This document shows, one piece after another, positions 1 through 7,301 of a DNA stretch of 17,941 nt. The notes under the pieces were generated by a model. It was not told the DNA's origin and made no database searches. It saw only the letters and a list, made by a program, of their open reading frames with translations. The stretch is from Bacteroidota bacterium (GTDB lineage: Bacteria; Bacteroidota; Bacteroidia; Flavobacteriales_F; PHOS-HE28), in assembly GCA_023430945.1 (NCBI GenBank), contig JAEYYE010000213.1, positions 1 through 17,941 on the forward strand. Direction: 5' to 3'. The translations under genes were made by a program, and so were the position numbers. The stretch's first letter is position 1. Each line of letters starts with the position of its first letter.

Positions 1-1238
1 AGCGTCACCTTCATGGTGTTGCCGATCACGATCTGTCCGTTGCGCACCACGGGCTTTTCCACGATGCTTCCGATCGCAAGGATGCAGGCATCGGGTGGAT
101 TGATGATCGCCGTGAATTCATCAATGCCGTACATGCCAAGGTTGGAGATGGTGAACGTGTTGCCTTCCCAATCCTGTGGCTGCAATTTCTTCGTCTTTGC
201 CTTTGCCGCGAAGTCCTTCACCTCCGCGTTGATCTGGCGCAACTGTTTGCCATCTGCGAAACGCACTACGGGCACCAGCAAACCTTCTTCCACCGCAACG
301 GCCACGCCGATGTGTACGTGCTGATTGTAGCGGATCCGATCGCCGAGCCAGCTGCTGTTCACTTTCGGGTGCTGTTTCAGCGCTTGTGCAGCGGCCTTGA
401 TCACCAGATCGTTGAAGCTGATCTTCTCCGGCTTGATCTGCGCGTTGATCGCTTCACGCACCTGCATGGCGCGCGTCATGTCCATCTCGATCGTGAGGTA
501 GAAATGCGGTGCGCTGAATTTGCTTTCGGCCAACCGGCGCGCGATCGTTTTGCGCATCTGGCTTACCGCAATTTCTTCGAACTTCTCTATCTGCGGCACG
601 GCGAAACCTGCACCGCCTTCGGTGAAGTTCTCAATGTCCTTTTTCGTCACGCGGCCTTCATCGCCCGATCCTGGAACGCGCTGGATATCGATCCCCTTTT
701 CCTCCGCCAACCTGCGCGCGAGCGGACTTGCCTTGACGCGACCATTCGTAGTTCCCGCCGGGACCGGCTGCTGGCGCACAGGAGCGAAGGCCGGCTTCGC
801 TGAAGGTGCATGACCATTGCTTTTCGGCGCCGGCGCTTTCGATCCGGCTTCCTCCTCGCCCGCTTCCGCAAGGATCTCTTCGCCTTTCTCCTCGCCTTTC
901 ATCGGCTTTGCGGCCTCGGCGCGTTCTTCATTCTTCGGCTGATCGGCCTGATCTTTTTTCGGTGCAGGCTGTTCCTTCAGCAATCCGCTGATATCCTCTC
1001 CTTCCTTCCCGATGATCGCCAGAATGCTGTCAACTTCGGCAGCTTTTCCCTTTTCCACACCGATGTGCAACAGAACGCCGTCGGTGAAGCTTTCGAAATC
1101 CATGGTGGCCTTGTCGGTCTCGATCTCGGCGAGCACATCGCCGCTCTTCACCTGATCGCCCACTTTCTTGTGCCAGTTCGCCACGACACCTTCCGTCATG
1201 GTGTCGCTGAGCTTCGGCATTTTAATGATCTCGGCCAT
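1..1238 (-). CDS. pdhC: Dihydrolipoamide acetyltransferase, E2 of pyruvate dehydrogenase (C-terminus off the window)
   Basis: E2 core of the pyruvate dehydrogenase complex. It carries acetyl groups on a lipoyl arm and transfers them to CoA in the cytoplasm. The N-terminus (about residues 1-80) is a single lipoyl domain with the ETDKA motif, and Lys43 is the expected lipoylation site. An Ala/Pro/Glu-rich linker follows, then a peripheral subunit-binding domain near residues 167-200 (SPLARRLAEE...GRVTKKDI). The acyltransferase domain starts near residue 225. The frame is open to the left edge and stops at MKVTL, where E2 proteins normally continue into the catalytic HRxxDG motif, so only the last part is missing. 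The ATG at 1238 lies one base after the pdhA stop (TAACATG), which points to co-transcription and translational coupling. No E1 beta gene is adjacent, so it is probably elsewhere in the genome. The identity is secure. Confidence 0.95.
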   Translation of the reverse strand, partial: MAEIIKMPKLSDTMTEGVVANWHKKVGDQVKSGDVLAEIETDKATMDFESFTDGVLLHIGVEKGKAAEVDSILAIIGKEGEDISGLLKEQPAPKKDQADQPKNEERAEAAKPMKGEEKGEEILAEAGEEEAGSKAPAPKSNGHAPSAKPAFAPVRQQPVPAGTTNGRVKASPLARRLAEEKGIDIQRVPGSGDEGRVTKKDIENFTEGGAGFAVPQIEKFEEIAVSQMRKTIARRLAESKFSAPHFYLTIEMDMTRAMQVREAINAQIKPEKISFNDLVIKAAAQALKQHPKVNSSWLGDRIRYNQHVHIGVAVAVEEGLLVPVVRFADGKQLRQINAEVKDFAAKAKTKKLQPQDWEGNTFTISNLGMYGIDEFTAIINPPDACILAIGSIVEKPVVRNGQIVIGNTMKVT

Positions 1239-1239
1239 G

Positions 1240-2286
1240 TTAGTCCTTCACGTAAGGGTAGTCGGTCTGGAAATAAACGTCCTTGTACAATTCATCCTCC
1301 GTCGGGTACGGACTTTCCTCGGCGAATTTCACCGCTTCCTCCACCTCCTTTTTCACCGCATCATCGATCGCCTGCAATTCTTCTTCCGTCGCGAATTTCT
1401 TTTCGAGGATCGTGACGCGAACGTTCTCGATCGGATCCTGCTTCTTGTAGCTCTCCACTTCCTCCTTGGTGCGGTATTTTTGCGGATCGCTCATGCTGTG
1501 ACCCTTGTACCGGTAGGTCTTGATGTCCAGCAGGTACGGTCCGTTCCCCGATCGCGCGTGCTCAGCGGCCATTGCGATCGCGTTGTGCACATCCTCGCAA
1601 CGCATTCCGTTCACGCCGAGGCCCGGCATATCGTAGCTCTCGCCGAGCGTGGAAAGATCATGAACGTTGCTGGTGCGCTCCACGCTGGTGCCCATCGCGT
1701 AGTTGTTGTTCTCGATGATGAAGACCACCGGAAGTTTCCAGGTCATCGCCATGTTGAACGTTTCGTGCAGGATCCCCTGGCGGACAGCGCCATCGCCCAT
1801 GAAGCAAAGGGTCACATGATCTTCACCGCGATACTTGTCAGCGAATGCGATCCCCGCACCAAGGCCGATCTGCCCGCCCACGATGCCGTGGCCGCCGAAC
1901 AGGTTCCGCTGCCGATCGAAGTAGTGCATGCTTCCGCCCTTGCCCTTGCTCGTGCCGGTGATCCGGCCGAAAAGCTCGGCCATCACGTTCTTCGATGATG
2001 CGCCCAACACCAGTGGATGTGCGTGATCGCGGTAGCCGGTGATGAACCGATCGCTTGTGCGCACCGCTGTGATCATGCCCGCAAGGATCGCTTCCTGGCC
2101 GATGTAGAGATGGCAGAAACCGCCGAACTTCTGCATGGTGTAGAGCTGGCCGGTCTTCTCCTCGAAACGACGCATCAGCATCATCTCCTTGAACCAGCGC
2201 ATGTACGTTTCCTTGCTGAACTTCTCCTTCGGCACGCTTTGCCCGTTGGTCTTCTCCTGCTTGCCCGAGGCGGTCTTTGTGGCCAT
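1240..2286 (-). CDS. pdhA: Pyruvate dehydrogenase E1 component, alpha subunit
   Basis: Thiamine-diphosphate-dependent alpha subunit of the E1 heterotetramer, which decarboxylates pyruvate and acetylates the lipoyl arm of E2. The ThDP/Mg binding motif begins with GDG at residues 164-166 and ends with ENNN about 30 residues later. The phosphorylation-loop sequence YRYKGHSMSDPQKYR lies around residues 259-273, as in other E1 alpha subunits. The protein is 348 aa, a normal length. I start at the ATG at 2286. The upstream TTG at 2313 would fall inside the TATATTTG promoter box, so it would not lie on the transcript. cdd lies 59 nt upstream on the same strand and pdhC follows after one base. Confidence 0.96.
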   Translation of the reverse strand: MATKTASGKQEKTNGQSVPKEKFSKETYMRWFKEMMLMRRFEEKTGQLYTMQKFGGFCHLYIGQEAILAGMITAVRTSDRFITGYRDHAHPLVLGASSKNVMAELFGRITGTSKGKGGSMHYFDRQRNLFGGHGIVGGQIGLGAGIAFADKYRGEDHVTLCFMGDGAVRQGILHETFNMAMTWKLPVVFIIENNNYAMGTSVERTSNVHDLSTLGESYDMPGLGVNGMRCEDVHNAIAMAAEHARSGNGPYLLDIKTYRYKGHSMSDPQKYRTKEEVESYKKQDPIENVRVTILEKKFATEEELQAIDDAVKKEVEEAVKFAEESPYPTEDELYKDVYFQTDYPYVKD

Positions 2287-2310
2287 GATGATCTTCGGCG
2301 AACTTGAAGG

Positions 2311-2318
2311 CAAATATA
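2311..2318 (-). promoter_or_regulatory. Putative -7 promoter box for pdhA-pdhC
   Basis: On the minus strand this reads TATATTTG, an exact fit to the Bacteroidota -7 consensus TAnnTTTG. It lies about 25 nt before the pdhA ATG. No clear -33 TTTG box is visible at the usual spacing. It lies between cdd and pdhA, so pdhA-pdhC can probably be transcribed independently of cdd. Confidence 0.5.
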
Positions 2319-2345
2319 ACCCCGGCCTTTGGTAGGCCCGCCCGA

Positions 2346-2834
2346 TCAGAGATGCTCTGGCGTGAAAGCGAGCGGCAGCAATGCGGAAACATCAGGCACT
2401 TCGATCACCGATCCATCGCTACCCCGGATCAACAAACGGATCGGCGAACCCTGCCGGGTCTGCTGCTCGAGCAGCACCTGCCTGCACACCCCGCACGGTG
2501 AAACGGGCTGATCCTCGCCAAGCTTCTTTGCAGCGATCGCCATCACTTCAACGATCGCCTTTGGATCCTGTGCGAGTGCTGTGTGCAAGCAGTTCCGTTC
2601 GGCGCAAATGCCGGCCGGGAAGGCGGCGTTCTCCTGGTTGTTGCCCGACCGGACCGATCCATCCTTCGATCGGAGCGCGGCGCCAACATGAAAACCCGAA
2701 TACGGAGCGTAGGCCCGATCGGCGGCGGCCATCGCTTCTTTCAACACCTCACGATCGGAAGGCTGCAACCGATCGGCGCTGGAATGCCGCGAGAACTCAA
2801 GGCCGATCCTGATCGGTGTGCTGCCAGCGCTCAT
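2346..2834 (-). CDS. cdd: Cytidine deaminase
   Basis: Zinc-dependent deaminase of the pyrimidine salvage pathway (cytidine/deoxycytidine to uridine/deoxyuridine). The 162 aa product has the full family signature. HVGAA lies at about residue 49, the N-Q-E-N substrate-binding stretch at 66-69, AGICAER with Cys77 as a zinc ligand and Glu79 as the proton shuttle, and PCGVC with zinc ligands Cys114 and Cys117. The short, tetrameric class is implied by length. The ATG at 2834 sits only six bases after a TACTTTCG promoter box, so the mRNA may be nearly leaderless. It is the first gene of the leftward cdd-pdhA-pdhC block. Confidence 0.96.
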   Translation of the reverse strand: MSAGSTPIRIGLEFSRHSSADRLQPSDREVLKEAMAAADRAYAPYSGFHVGAALRSKDGSVRSGNNQENAAFPAGICAERNCLHTALAQDPKAIVEVMAIAAKKLGEDQPVSPCGVCRQVLLEQQTRQGSPIRLLIRGSDGSVIEVPDVSALLPLAFTPEHL

Positions 2835-2840
2835 TGGGCG

Positions 2841-2848
2841 CGAAAGTA
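2841..2848 (-). promoter_or_regulatory. Putative -7 promoter box for cdd
   Basis: The minus strand reads TACTTTCG, one base away from TAnnTTTG and of the same TTCG type as the boxes before porU and murF. Only six bases separate it from the cdd ATG, so transcription would begin at or within a few bases of the start codon. Confidence 0.4.
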
Positions 2849-2962
2849 GGCCAGGGTTGGGGTGAAGCTTTAATTTCCGAGAATCGTTGACTTTTAAGAC
2901 CGATCGAAATTTTAATTAAGTAGATTCGATCGCATTTGAGGAGATGTGGATCTGCAAATAGG

Positions 2963-2989
2963 CGCAGGGTCCCCGAAGGAGACCCTGCG
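2963..2989. other. Strong isolated hairpin upstream of the first cargo fragment
   Basis: The arms CGCAGGGTC (2963-2971) and GACCCTGCG (2981-2989) are perfect 9-bp inverted repeats. On the minus strand the stem can extend to 12 pairs with one G-U pair and a tiny loop. No T-tract follows on either strand, so it is not a standard intrinsic terminator. It lies between the cdd start and the truncated cargo gene. A weak plus-strand promoter-like box, TAGATTCG, lies at 2921-2928. It could be a leader structure, a remnant terminator or a dispersed palindrome. Confidence 0.5.
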
Positions 2990-3022
2990 GAGGTTTAGAT
3001 ACATAATCGTAACGCGTGGACA

Positions 3023-3601
3023 ATGAACAATTTCTACCTAAGTAGTAGTGTCCAAAATTTGCTTGGATGCGATCCCCCTAACGGGCAAAGCCAATCAATT
3101 ACACTTAGCGGGTTCGCTAATAATACAGAATATTTTGTTACTTGGTTCCCCACTCGCATGAATAGCACAACATATCCTGCGGCGATGCAGTTAACTTCCG
3201 ATAATATAGGTTCCCTCACACTTGATCTCACTAATGAATTCGGGGGTATTGCAGGAGACTATCTTGACACATTGAGATCCGATTATGGCTTTATAATTAC
3301 CACGGAGCCATTTGTCAAGAGTTTACAACTTCCACCCGTCGAAAATGTACCATTGCTAGAGAATGGGTGGGATTATAGCCTCCACCCAAATCCTGCCCAT
3401 GGTGAACTGTCAATCACACTAACTGATGACATCCAGAGGAGTATGCTCATATATGATCTTTTGGGCAGACAGGTACAACCTCCCCTTAACATCACAGGTC
3501 CATTACAGCGAATTCCCATTAGTCATTTGGCTACAGGGGTCTACAACATTACGATATTCGACAGGGAGAAAATGAGAACAAAAAAACTAATTATCCATTG
3601 A
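3023..3601 (+). CDS. C-terminal fragment of a T9SS-exported protein with type A sorting tail
   Basis: 192 aa from the first ATG. The final 75-80 residues are a type A sorting tail: YSLHPNPAHGELSITL, then IYDLLGRQV and LATGVYNITIF, ending in a basic KKLIIH. The N-terminal half (SGFANNTEYFVTWFPTR...LDLTNEFGGIAGDYLDTLRSDYGF) resembles a small beta-sandwich module seen near the C-termini of large secreted Bacteroidota proteins. There is no signal peptide, and the same frame is open upstream only to a TAG at 2996-2998 (adding IHNRNAWT). It therefore looks like the 3' end of a longer gene that lost its beginning and is probably non-functional. It ends three bases before the next, broken cargo gene. 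GATC sites are sparse here compared with neighbours. Confidence 0.75.
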   Translation: MNNFYLSSSVQNLLGCDPPNGQSQSITLSGFANNTEYFVTWFPTRMNSTTYPAAMQLTSDNIGSLTLDLTNEFGGIAGDYLDTLRSDYGFIITTEPFVKSLQLPPVENVPLLENGWDYSLHPNPAHGELSITLTDDIQRSMLIYDLLGRQVQPPLNITGPLQRIPISHLATGVYNITIFDREKMRTKKLIIH

Positions 3602-3604
3602 GCA

Positions 3605-5191
3605 ATGAAAATTTTACTACTCTCACCACTTGCAGTTCTCTATATGAACGCTTTTTCTCAGTCGGTCTTCCAAAATTTATATATCGGTTCAGGTGGCGGT
3701 CAATTAATTGAGCTTTCCAGCGGCAACCTACTGACCTGAATAACGCGACAAAATGGGATCTCCATATTAGATCCGGCCGGTCAGGTCATTCATACCCATA
3801 GTTATAGCATTGATTCACTCATAGGTATAGTCGCGGTTCGTCAATATTCCGATAATGAGCTATTTTTTGTCTCTGGATACCGGAAAGACTCCTGCTCACA
3901 TTCTGGCTCGTCCATAGTTCCTTTCACATATCCTTCAATAGGTAAAATGGACTCTTTGGGAAATGTGCTGGAGCTTGCCTATTATCAGCTGGGCGGATCT
4001 GTTTGTTGGGGATATCCAATGGACCTAGTCATCTCGAACACACGCGATGTGATCACTTGGGGACTTGCCCCGGCATTCTTCGCTCTAAAAGTTGATTCGG
4101 CCATGGATCCTGTCTGGGCCAAACAATTTAGTGGTGATGGTAGCATCCAATTTTTGAAGGAACTACCTAACGGTGATCTACTAGCGGGGATCAATATGGC
4201 CGCGGCCGGTGCTACGGTTGCACGACTTGATGCCAATGGCAATTTCCTATGGTGCAAATCCTATATACGGCCTAGAGGGATGGTGCATGATGCGCTCATC
4301 GAACCAGATGGATCCATGATTATTACTGGGTTTACCGATAGCATAGCCTCCCAAAACCCATTTATAGCATACCCAACCGATTATCACCCCCTGCTCTTCA
4401 TGTTGAAACTGAATAGCGAAGGAGAAGTTCAATGGTGCAGGGGCTATGATAGTGCGCCAAATCTTTGGTATTCACAGGTTGCTTCACGTATTGTTAGGAC
4501 CCTAGATGGCAACTACGCGATATTAGCAACGTTAGGCTATCCGCAGAACAACTTCTTCTTCCGGCCCTACTTAATGAAAACCGATCTGAATGGAGATACG
4601 CTCTGGAGTAGTTCAATGGGCGCTGAGGGATACGACTACTACACCCAAGATCTCCTGCCCCACTCCGATGGCAGTTATATGATCGACGGTGGGATCTGGG
4701 GACAGCTTCCAGAAATGCAGCTTGGTGCACCTTACCTCTTTAAGACCGATCCAAATGGAAATTTCTCTTGCTCACAGCGGTACCACCCAGTCCAGATATT
4801 GGATCTCTTCCCAGCAGATAGCAATTTCGTCCTAAATTCGATAGATGGTGCGACTGCCCATCCAGCGACTGTAAGCGACACGATCTATGATCCGATCTCA
4901 ATATACGATGAATGTCTGATCACGCATATCCCGCCCCGAGGTCGTTCGAACCAGATAAAAATTTACCCAAATCCAACGACAGGGCGTTTTACTCTAGAGT
5001 CAGATATTCCTCTAATGGCGGAAAGCTACTTTTCCATCTATGATACCACAGGCAGGTTATTCTACCAACGTCCGCTGCCAACAGGAACTATGGTCGAGGA
5101 AATAGATCTGTCTCGCTTTGGCAAAGGAACTTTCGTGATCAAGATCACCGATCCCGAAGGGATCCGCCACGAGCGTGTTGTCCTGGAATGA
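3605..5191 (+). pseudogene. T9SS-exported beta-propeller-like protein, interrupted by an in-frame TGA
   Basis: The ATG at 3605 opens a frame with a plausible signal peptide (MKILLLSPLAVLYMNAFSQ). After 44 codons it reaches TGA at 3737-3739. The same frame then stays open without interruption to 5191, for a total of 528 codons before the terminal stop. The part downstream of the TGA has repeated blade-like units of the type L-x-x-D-x-N-G-(N/D)-x-x-W (for example around 4220-4255, 4400-4440 and 4575-4610). It ends in a type A sorting tail: IYPNPTTGRFTLES, IYDTTGRLFYQR, FGKGTFVIKI. The first internal ATG after the stop is at 3947, and that product would lack a signal peptide and could not be exported. 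UGA is an ordinary stop in neighbouring genes, so this is a nonsense mutation or a sequencing error, not recoding. The intact protein would be a secreted or surface-anchored cargo of unknown function. Confidence 0.85.
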
Positions 5192-5351
5192 TGCTTAGAT
5201 CGCCCATAACGATCAGCGCTGCTTCCATGTAACTCTTGAAGGTCTACAGAGATCCCGATCTGGCTGCACGATCCAACCCTACCTATCATACCTCGGAGTA
5301 GCTCCCACGTAACGGGAACCTTCACTTTACGTTAAACCCCCTGCATTTCCC

Positions 5352-5359
5352 TAGATTTG
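5352..5359 (+). promoter_or_regulatory. Putative -7 promoter box for the VTC/DUF4956 pair
   Basis: TAGATTTG is an exact fit to TAnnTTTG. It overlaps the TTG at 5357, which argues against that codon as the start of the next gene and favours the GTG at 5378. A TTTA about 22 nt upstream (5326-5329) is a poor -33 candidate. Confidence 0.45.
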
Positions 5360-5377
5360 GCGCACCAATTCCGGGCC

Positions 5378-6130
5378 GTGTCCGAGATCGATCGACTCAT
5401 AGCGCAGTTCCAGCCCATTTCGCTTGGCGAGATGGACGGGGTGAAGCTGCAGGATCGTGTGGACACGAAGTACGTGCTTGGCATGCATCAGTTGCCGGAG
5501 GTGTTCCGCCGCATGCTGGATGATTACCGGTTGCTGGAAGTGAATGGCGTGCGCGGCACCAATTACCGATCGCTCTACTTCGACACCGCCGATCTGAAGC
5601 ATTTCAACGATCACCACAACCGGCGCGTGTTCCGCAGCAAGGTGCGCTTCCGCGAATACCTCGGCAGTGATCAGGTATACCTGGAAGTGAAGCGGAAGAA
5701 CGGCCGCGGGCGCACGGACAAGAAGCGGATGCGCGTGGATTCGATCCCGCAAATGCTCTCACCCGATCAAGCCGCGTTCATCTCCCGATCGGGCGGAGGT
5801 TCCGGGCAAATGGTCGCGACCATCTGGAACCATTTCACCCGGTACACGTTCGTGAACAAGCACCGGCCCGAGCGGCTCACCCTGGACATCTCACTCACCT
5901 TCAGTGATCCCTCCGATCGGAAGTTGCTGGAGAATGTGGTGGTGGCCGAATTGAAGCAGGAACGGATGGATCGGACATCGACGTTCGTGCAGATCATGCG
6001 CACCATGGGCCTGAGGCCGTGCAGCATGAGCAAATACTGCATCGGAATGCTGGCTGTTGGCCGGCCGGTGAAGCACAACGGCTTCAAGGAAGTGTTATTG
6101 AAATTGCAACGACTGCGCCAGGCAGCATGA
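5378..6130 (+). CDS. VTC-domain (polyphosphate polymerase-like) protein
   Basis: Member of the VTC-domain family, named for the yeast vacuolar transporter chaperone catalytic domain that makes polyphosphate inside a basic tunnel. From the GTG at 5378 the product is 250 aa. It opens with FQPISLGEMDGVKLQDRVDTKY, the usual N-terminus with Arg27 and Lys31. Next come YFDT at 67-70, KVRFREY at 88-94 and YLEVKRK at 101-107, supplying the Lys/Arg/Glu tunnel residues. The C-terminal half has RLTLDISLTF, VVAELKQER and SKYCIGM. An upstream TTG at 5357 keeps the frame open but lies in a promoter box. Family alignments normally have about ten residues before FxPISL, matching the GTG. A DUF4956 gene follows 22 nt later, a common pairing. 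Polyphosphate synthesis is inferred from the family. Confidence 0.88.
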   Translation: MSEIDRLIAQFQPISLGEMDGVKLQDRVDTKYVLGMHQLPEVFRRMLDDYRLLEVNGVRGTNYRSLYFDTADLKHFNDHHNRRVFRSKVRFREYLGSDQVYLEVKRKNGRGRTDKKRMRVDSIPQMLSPDQAAFISRSGGGSGQMVATIWNHFTRYTFVNKHRPERLTLDISLTFSDPSDRKLLENVVVAELKQERMDRTSTFVQIMRTMGLRPCSMSKYCIGMLAVGRPVKHNGFKEVLLKLQRLRQAA

Positions 6131-6152
6131 ACAGATCCCTCCCAAGCAAAGC

Positions 6153-6803
6153 ATGAAGATCTTCGGAATGCCGCTGTTCCACGCGGATATGTGGGAGCTT
6201 CTTTTCAAATTCTGCATCGATCTGGTGGTGCTCTTCGTGCTGATCAGGTTGATCTACTATCCGATGCACCGGAAGAAGGATTACCTGTTCACCTACTTCC
6301 TTTTCAACATCCTGATCTTCTTCCTCTGCGTATTGCTCAACAGCGTGAAGCTTTCGATCGGTTTCGCATTCGGACTCTTCGCCATTTTCGGTGTGCTGCG
6401 CTACCGCACGGAGCAGATCAGCATCAAGGACATGACGTACCTGTTCGCGGTGATCACGATCGCCGTGATCAATTCACTGGCGAGCAAGAAGGTGAGCATC
6501 GCGGAACTGCTCTTCACCGATGGCATGATCCTGATCATGACCTTCTCGCTGGAGCGTCTCTGGCTCACGCGCCACGAGGCGGTGAAATTCCTGATCTACG
6601 AACGGATCGACCTTATAAAACCCGAGAACAAGGAACTGCTCTTCGCCGATCTGAAGGATCGGCTGGGGGTTACCGTTTCGCGCGTGGAGATCGGGCGGAT
6701 CGATCTGTTGAAGGATACGGCCCAGATGCGGGTCTATTTCTTCGAGGATGAACAAAGCCACGGCAATTTCATGGATCTGCCGAAGGACAACGGTGATGAT
6801 TGA
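6153..6803 (+). CDS. DUF4956 integral membrane protein
   Basis: 216 aa inner-membrane protein. About four or five hydrophobic segments lie within residues 13-135. The central motif GFAFGLFAIFGVLRYRTE, followed by MTYLFAVITIAVINS, identifies the DUF4956 family. The C-terminal 80 residues are a soluble, charged domain, predicted cytoplasmic. The gene lies 22 nt downstream of the VTC-domain gene and is surely co-transcribed. In other bacteria the same two families are repeatedly neighbours, often with a CotH-like kinase gene, which is absent here. A role in membrane-associated polyphosphate metabolism is an inference from this pairing. The biochemical function is not established. Confidence 0.85.
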   Translation: MKIFGMPLFHADMWELLFKFCIDLVVLFVLIRLIYYPMHRKKDYLFTYFLFNILIFFLCVLLNSVKLSIGFAFGLFAIFGVLRYRTEQISIKDMTYLFAVITIAVINSLASKKVSIAELLFTDGMILIMTFSLERLWLTRHEAVKFLIYERIDLIKPENKELLFADLKDRLGVTVSRVEIGRIDLLKDTAQMRVYFFEDEQSHGNFMDLPKDNGDD

Positions 6804-6821
6804 ACGCCGATCGGTTCCCGG

Positions 6822-7301
6822 TCAACCTTTGCGGAGCACCATCGCGATCGCGTAGGCCGCCACACCTTCCTTTCTTCCAACGAAACCCATCGCTTCATTG
6901 GTGGTGGCCTTGATGCTCACCGCATTCATTTCGATGCACAGCAGTGAAGCGATCACCGATCGCATCTGTTCCACATAAGACATGATCTTCGGCCGCTCGA
7001 GAACAAGGGTGGAATCCACGTTGCCAACTACCCAGCCCTCCCGATCGAGCAGATCCACCACCGATCGGAGCAGGTCCTTGCTGTCGGCGCCTTTCCATTG
7101 TGGATCGGTATCCGGGAAATGTTTGCCGATATCGCCGAGCGCAACCGAGCCGAGCAGCGCATCGCTGATCGCGTGAAGAAGCACATCGGCATCGGAATGG
7201 CCGATCGCACCAACGGAATGCGGGATAAGTACGCCGCCGAGCCAGAATTCACGGCCCTCTGCGAGCCGGTGTACGTCGTAGCCGAAGCCAACGCGCATCA
7301 T
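6822..7301 (-). CDS. ispF: 2-C-methyl-D-erythritol 2,4-cyclodiphosphate synthase
   Basis: Fifth enzyme of the MEP isoprenoid pathway; it cyclises CDP-ME 2-phosphate with release of CMP. The 158-159 aa length is typical. GYDVHR carries the metal ligands Asp8 and His10, and SDADVLLHAI carries His42 (numbered from the second Met). HFPDTD and the C-terminal ATTNEAMGFVGRKEG are also present. The start is ATGATG, so either Met is possible. The first overlaps the porV stop by four bases and the second by one, so translation is coupled to porV. A housekeeping metabolic gene is thus the last cistron of a secretion operon. The DUF4956 gene converges 18 bp away. Confidence 0.96.
   Translation of the reverse strand: MMRVGFGYDVHRLAEGREFWLGGVLIPHSVGAIGHSDADVLLHAISDALLGSVALGDIGKHFPDTDPQWKGADSKDLLRSVVDLLDREGWVVGNVDSTLVLERPKIMSYVEQMRSVIASLLCIEMNAVSIKATTNEAMGFVGRKEGVAAYAIAMVLRKG

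Noticed and set aside
1168..1998. 276-codon plus-strand open frame antisense to pdhA
   Set aside because: It is His/Val/Leu-rich with no family features and fully covered by pdhA. It is a shadow frame.
2944..2961. Five-codon mini-ORF (MWICK) before the 2963-2989 hairpin, as an attenuator leader peptide
   Set aside because: It is too short and has no run of regulatory codons. There is no terminator T-tract and no intact gene downstream.
3737..3739. Recoding of TGA as a sense codon in the propeller protein
   Set aside because: TGA ends cdd, porV, porU, murF and other intact genes here, and there is no sign of a selenocysteine element.
5192..5377. Hidden gene or remnant between the cargo pseudogene and the VTC gene
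   Set aside because: No frame has recognisable content. I see only non-coding DNA with the TAGATTTG promoter box near its end.
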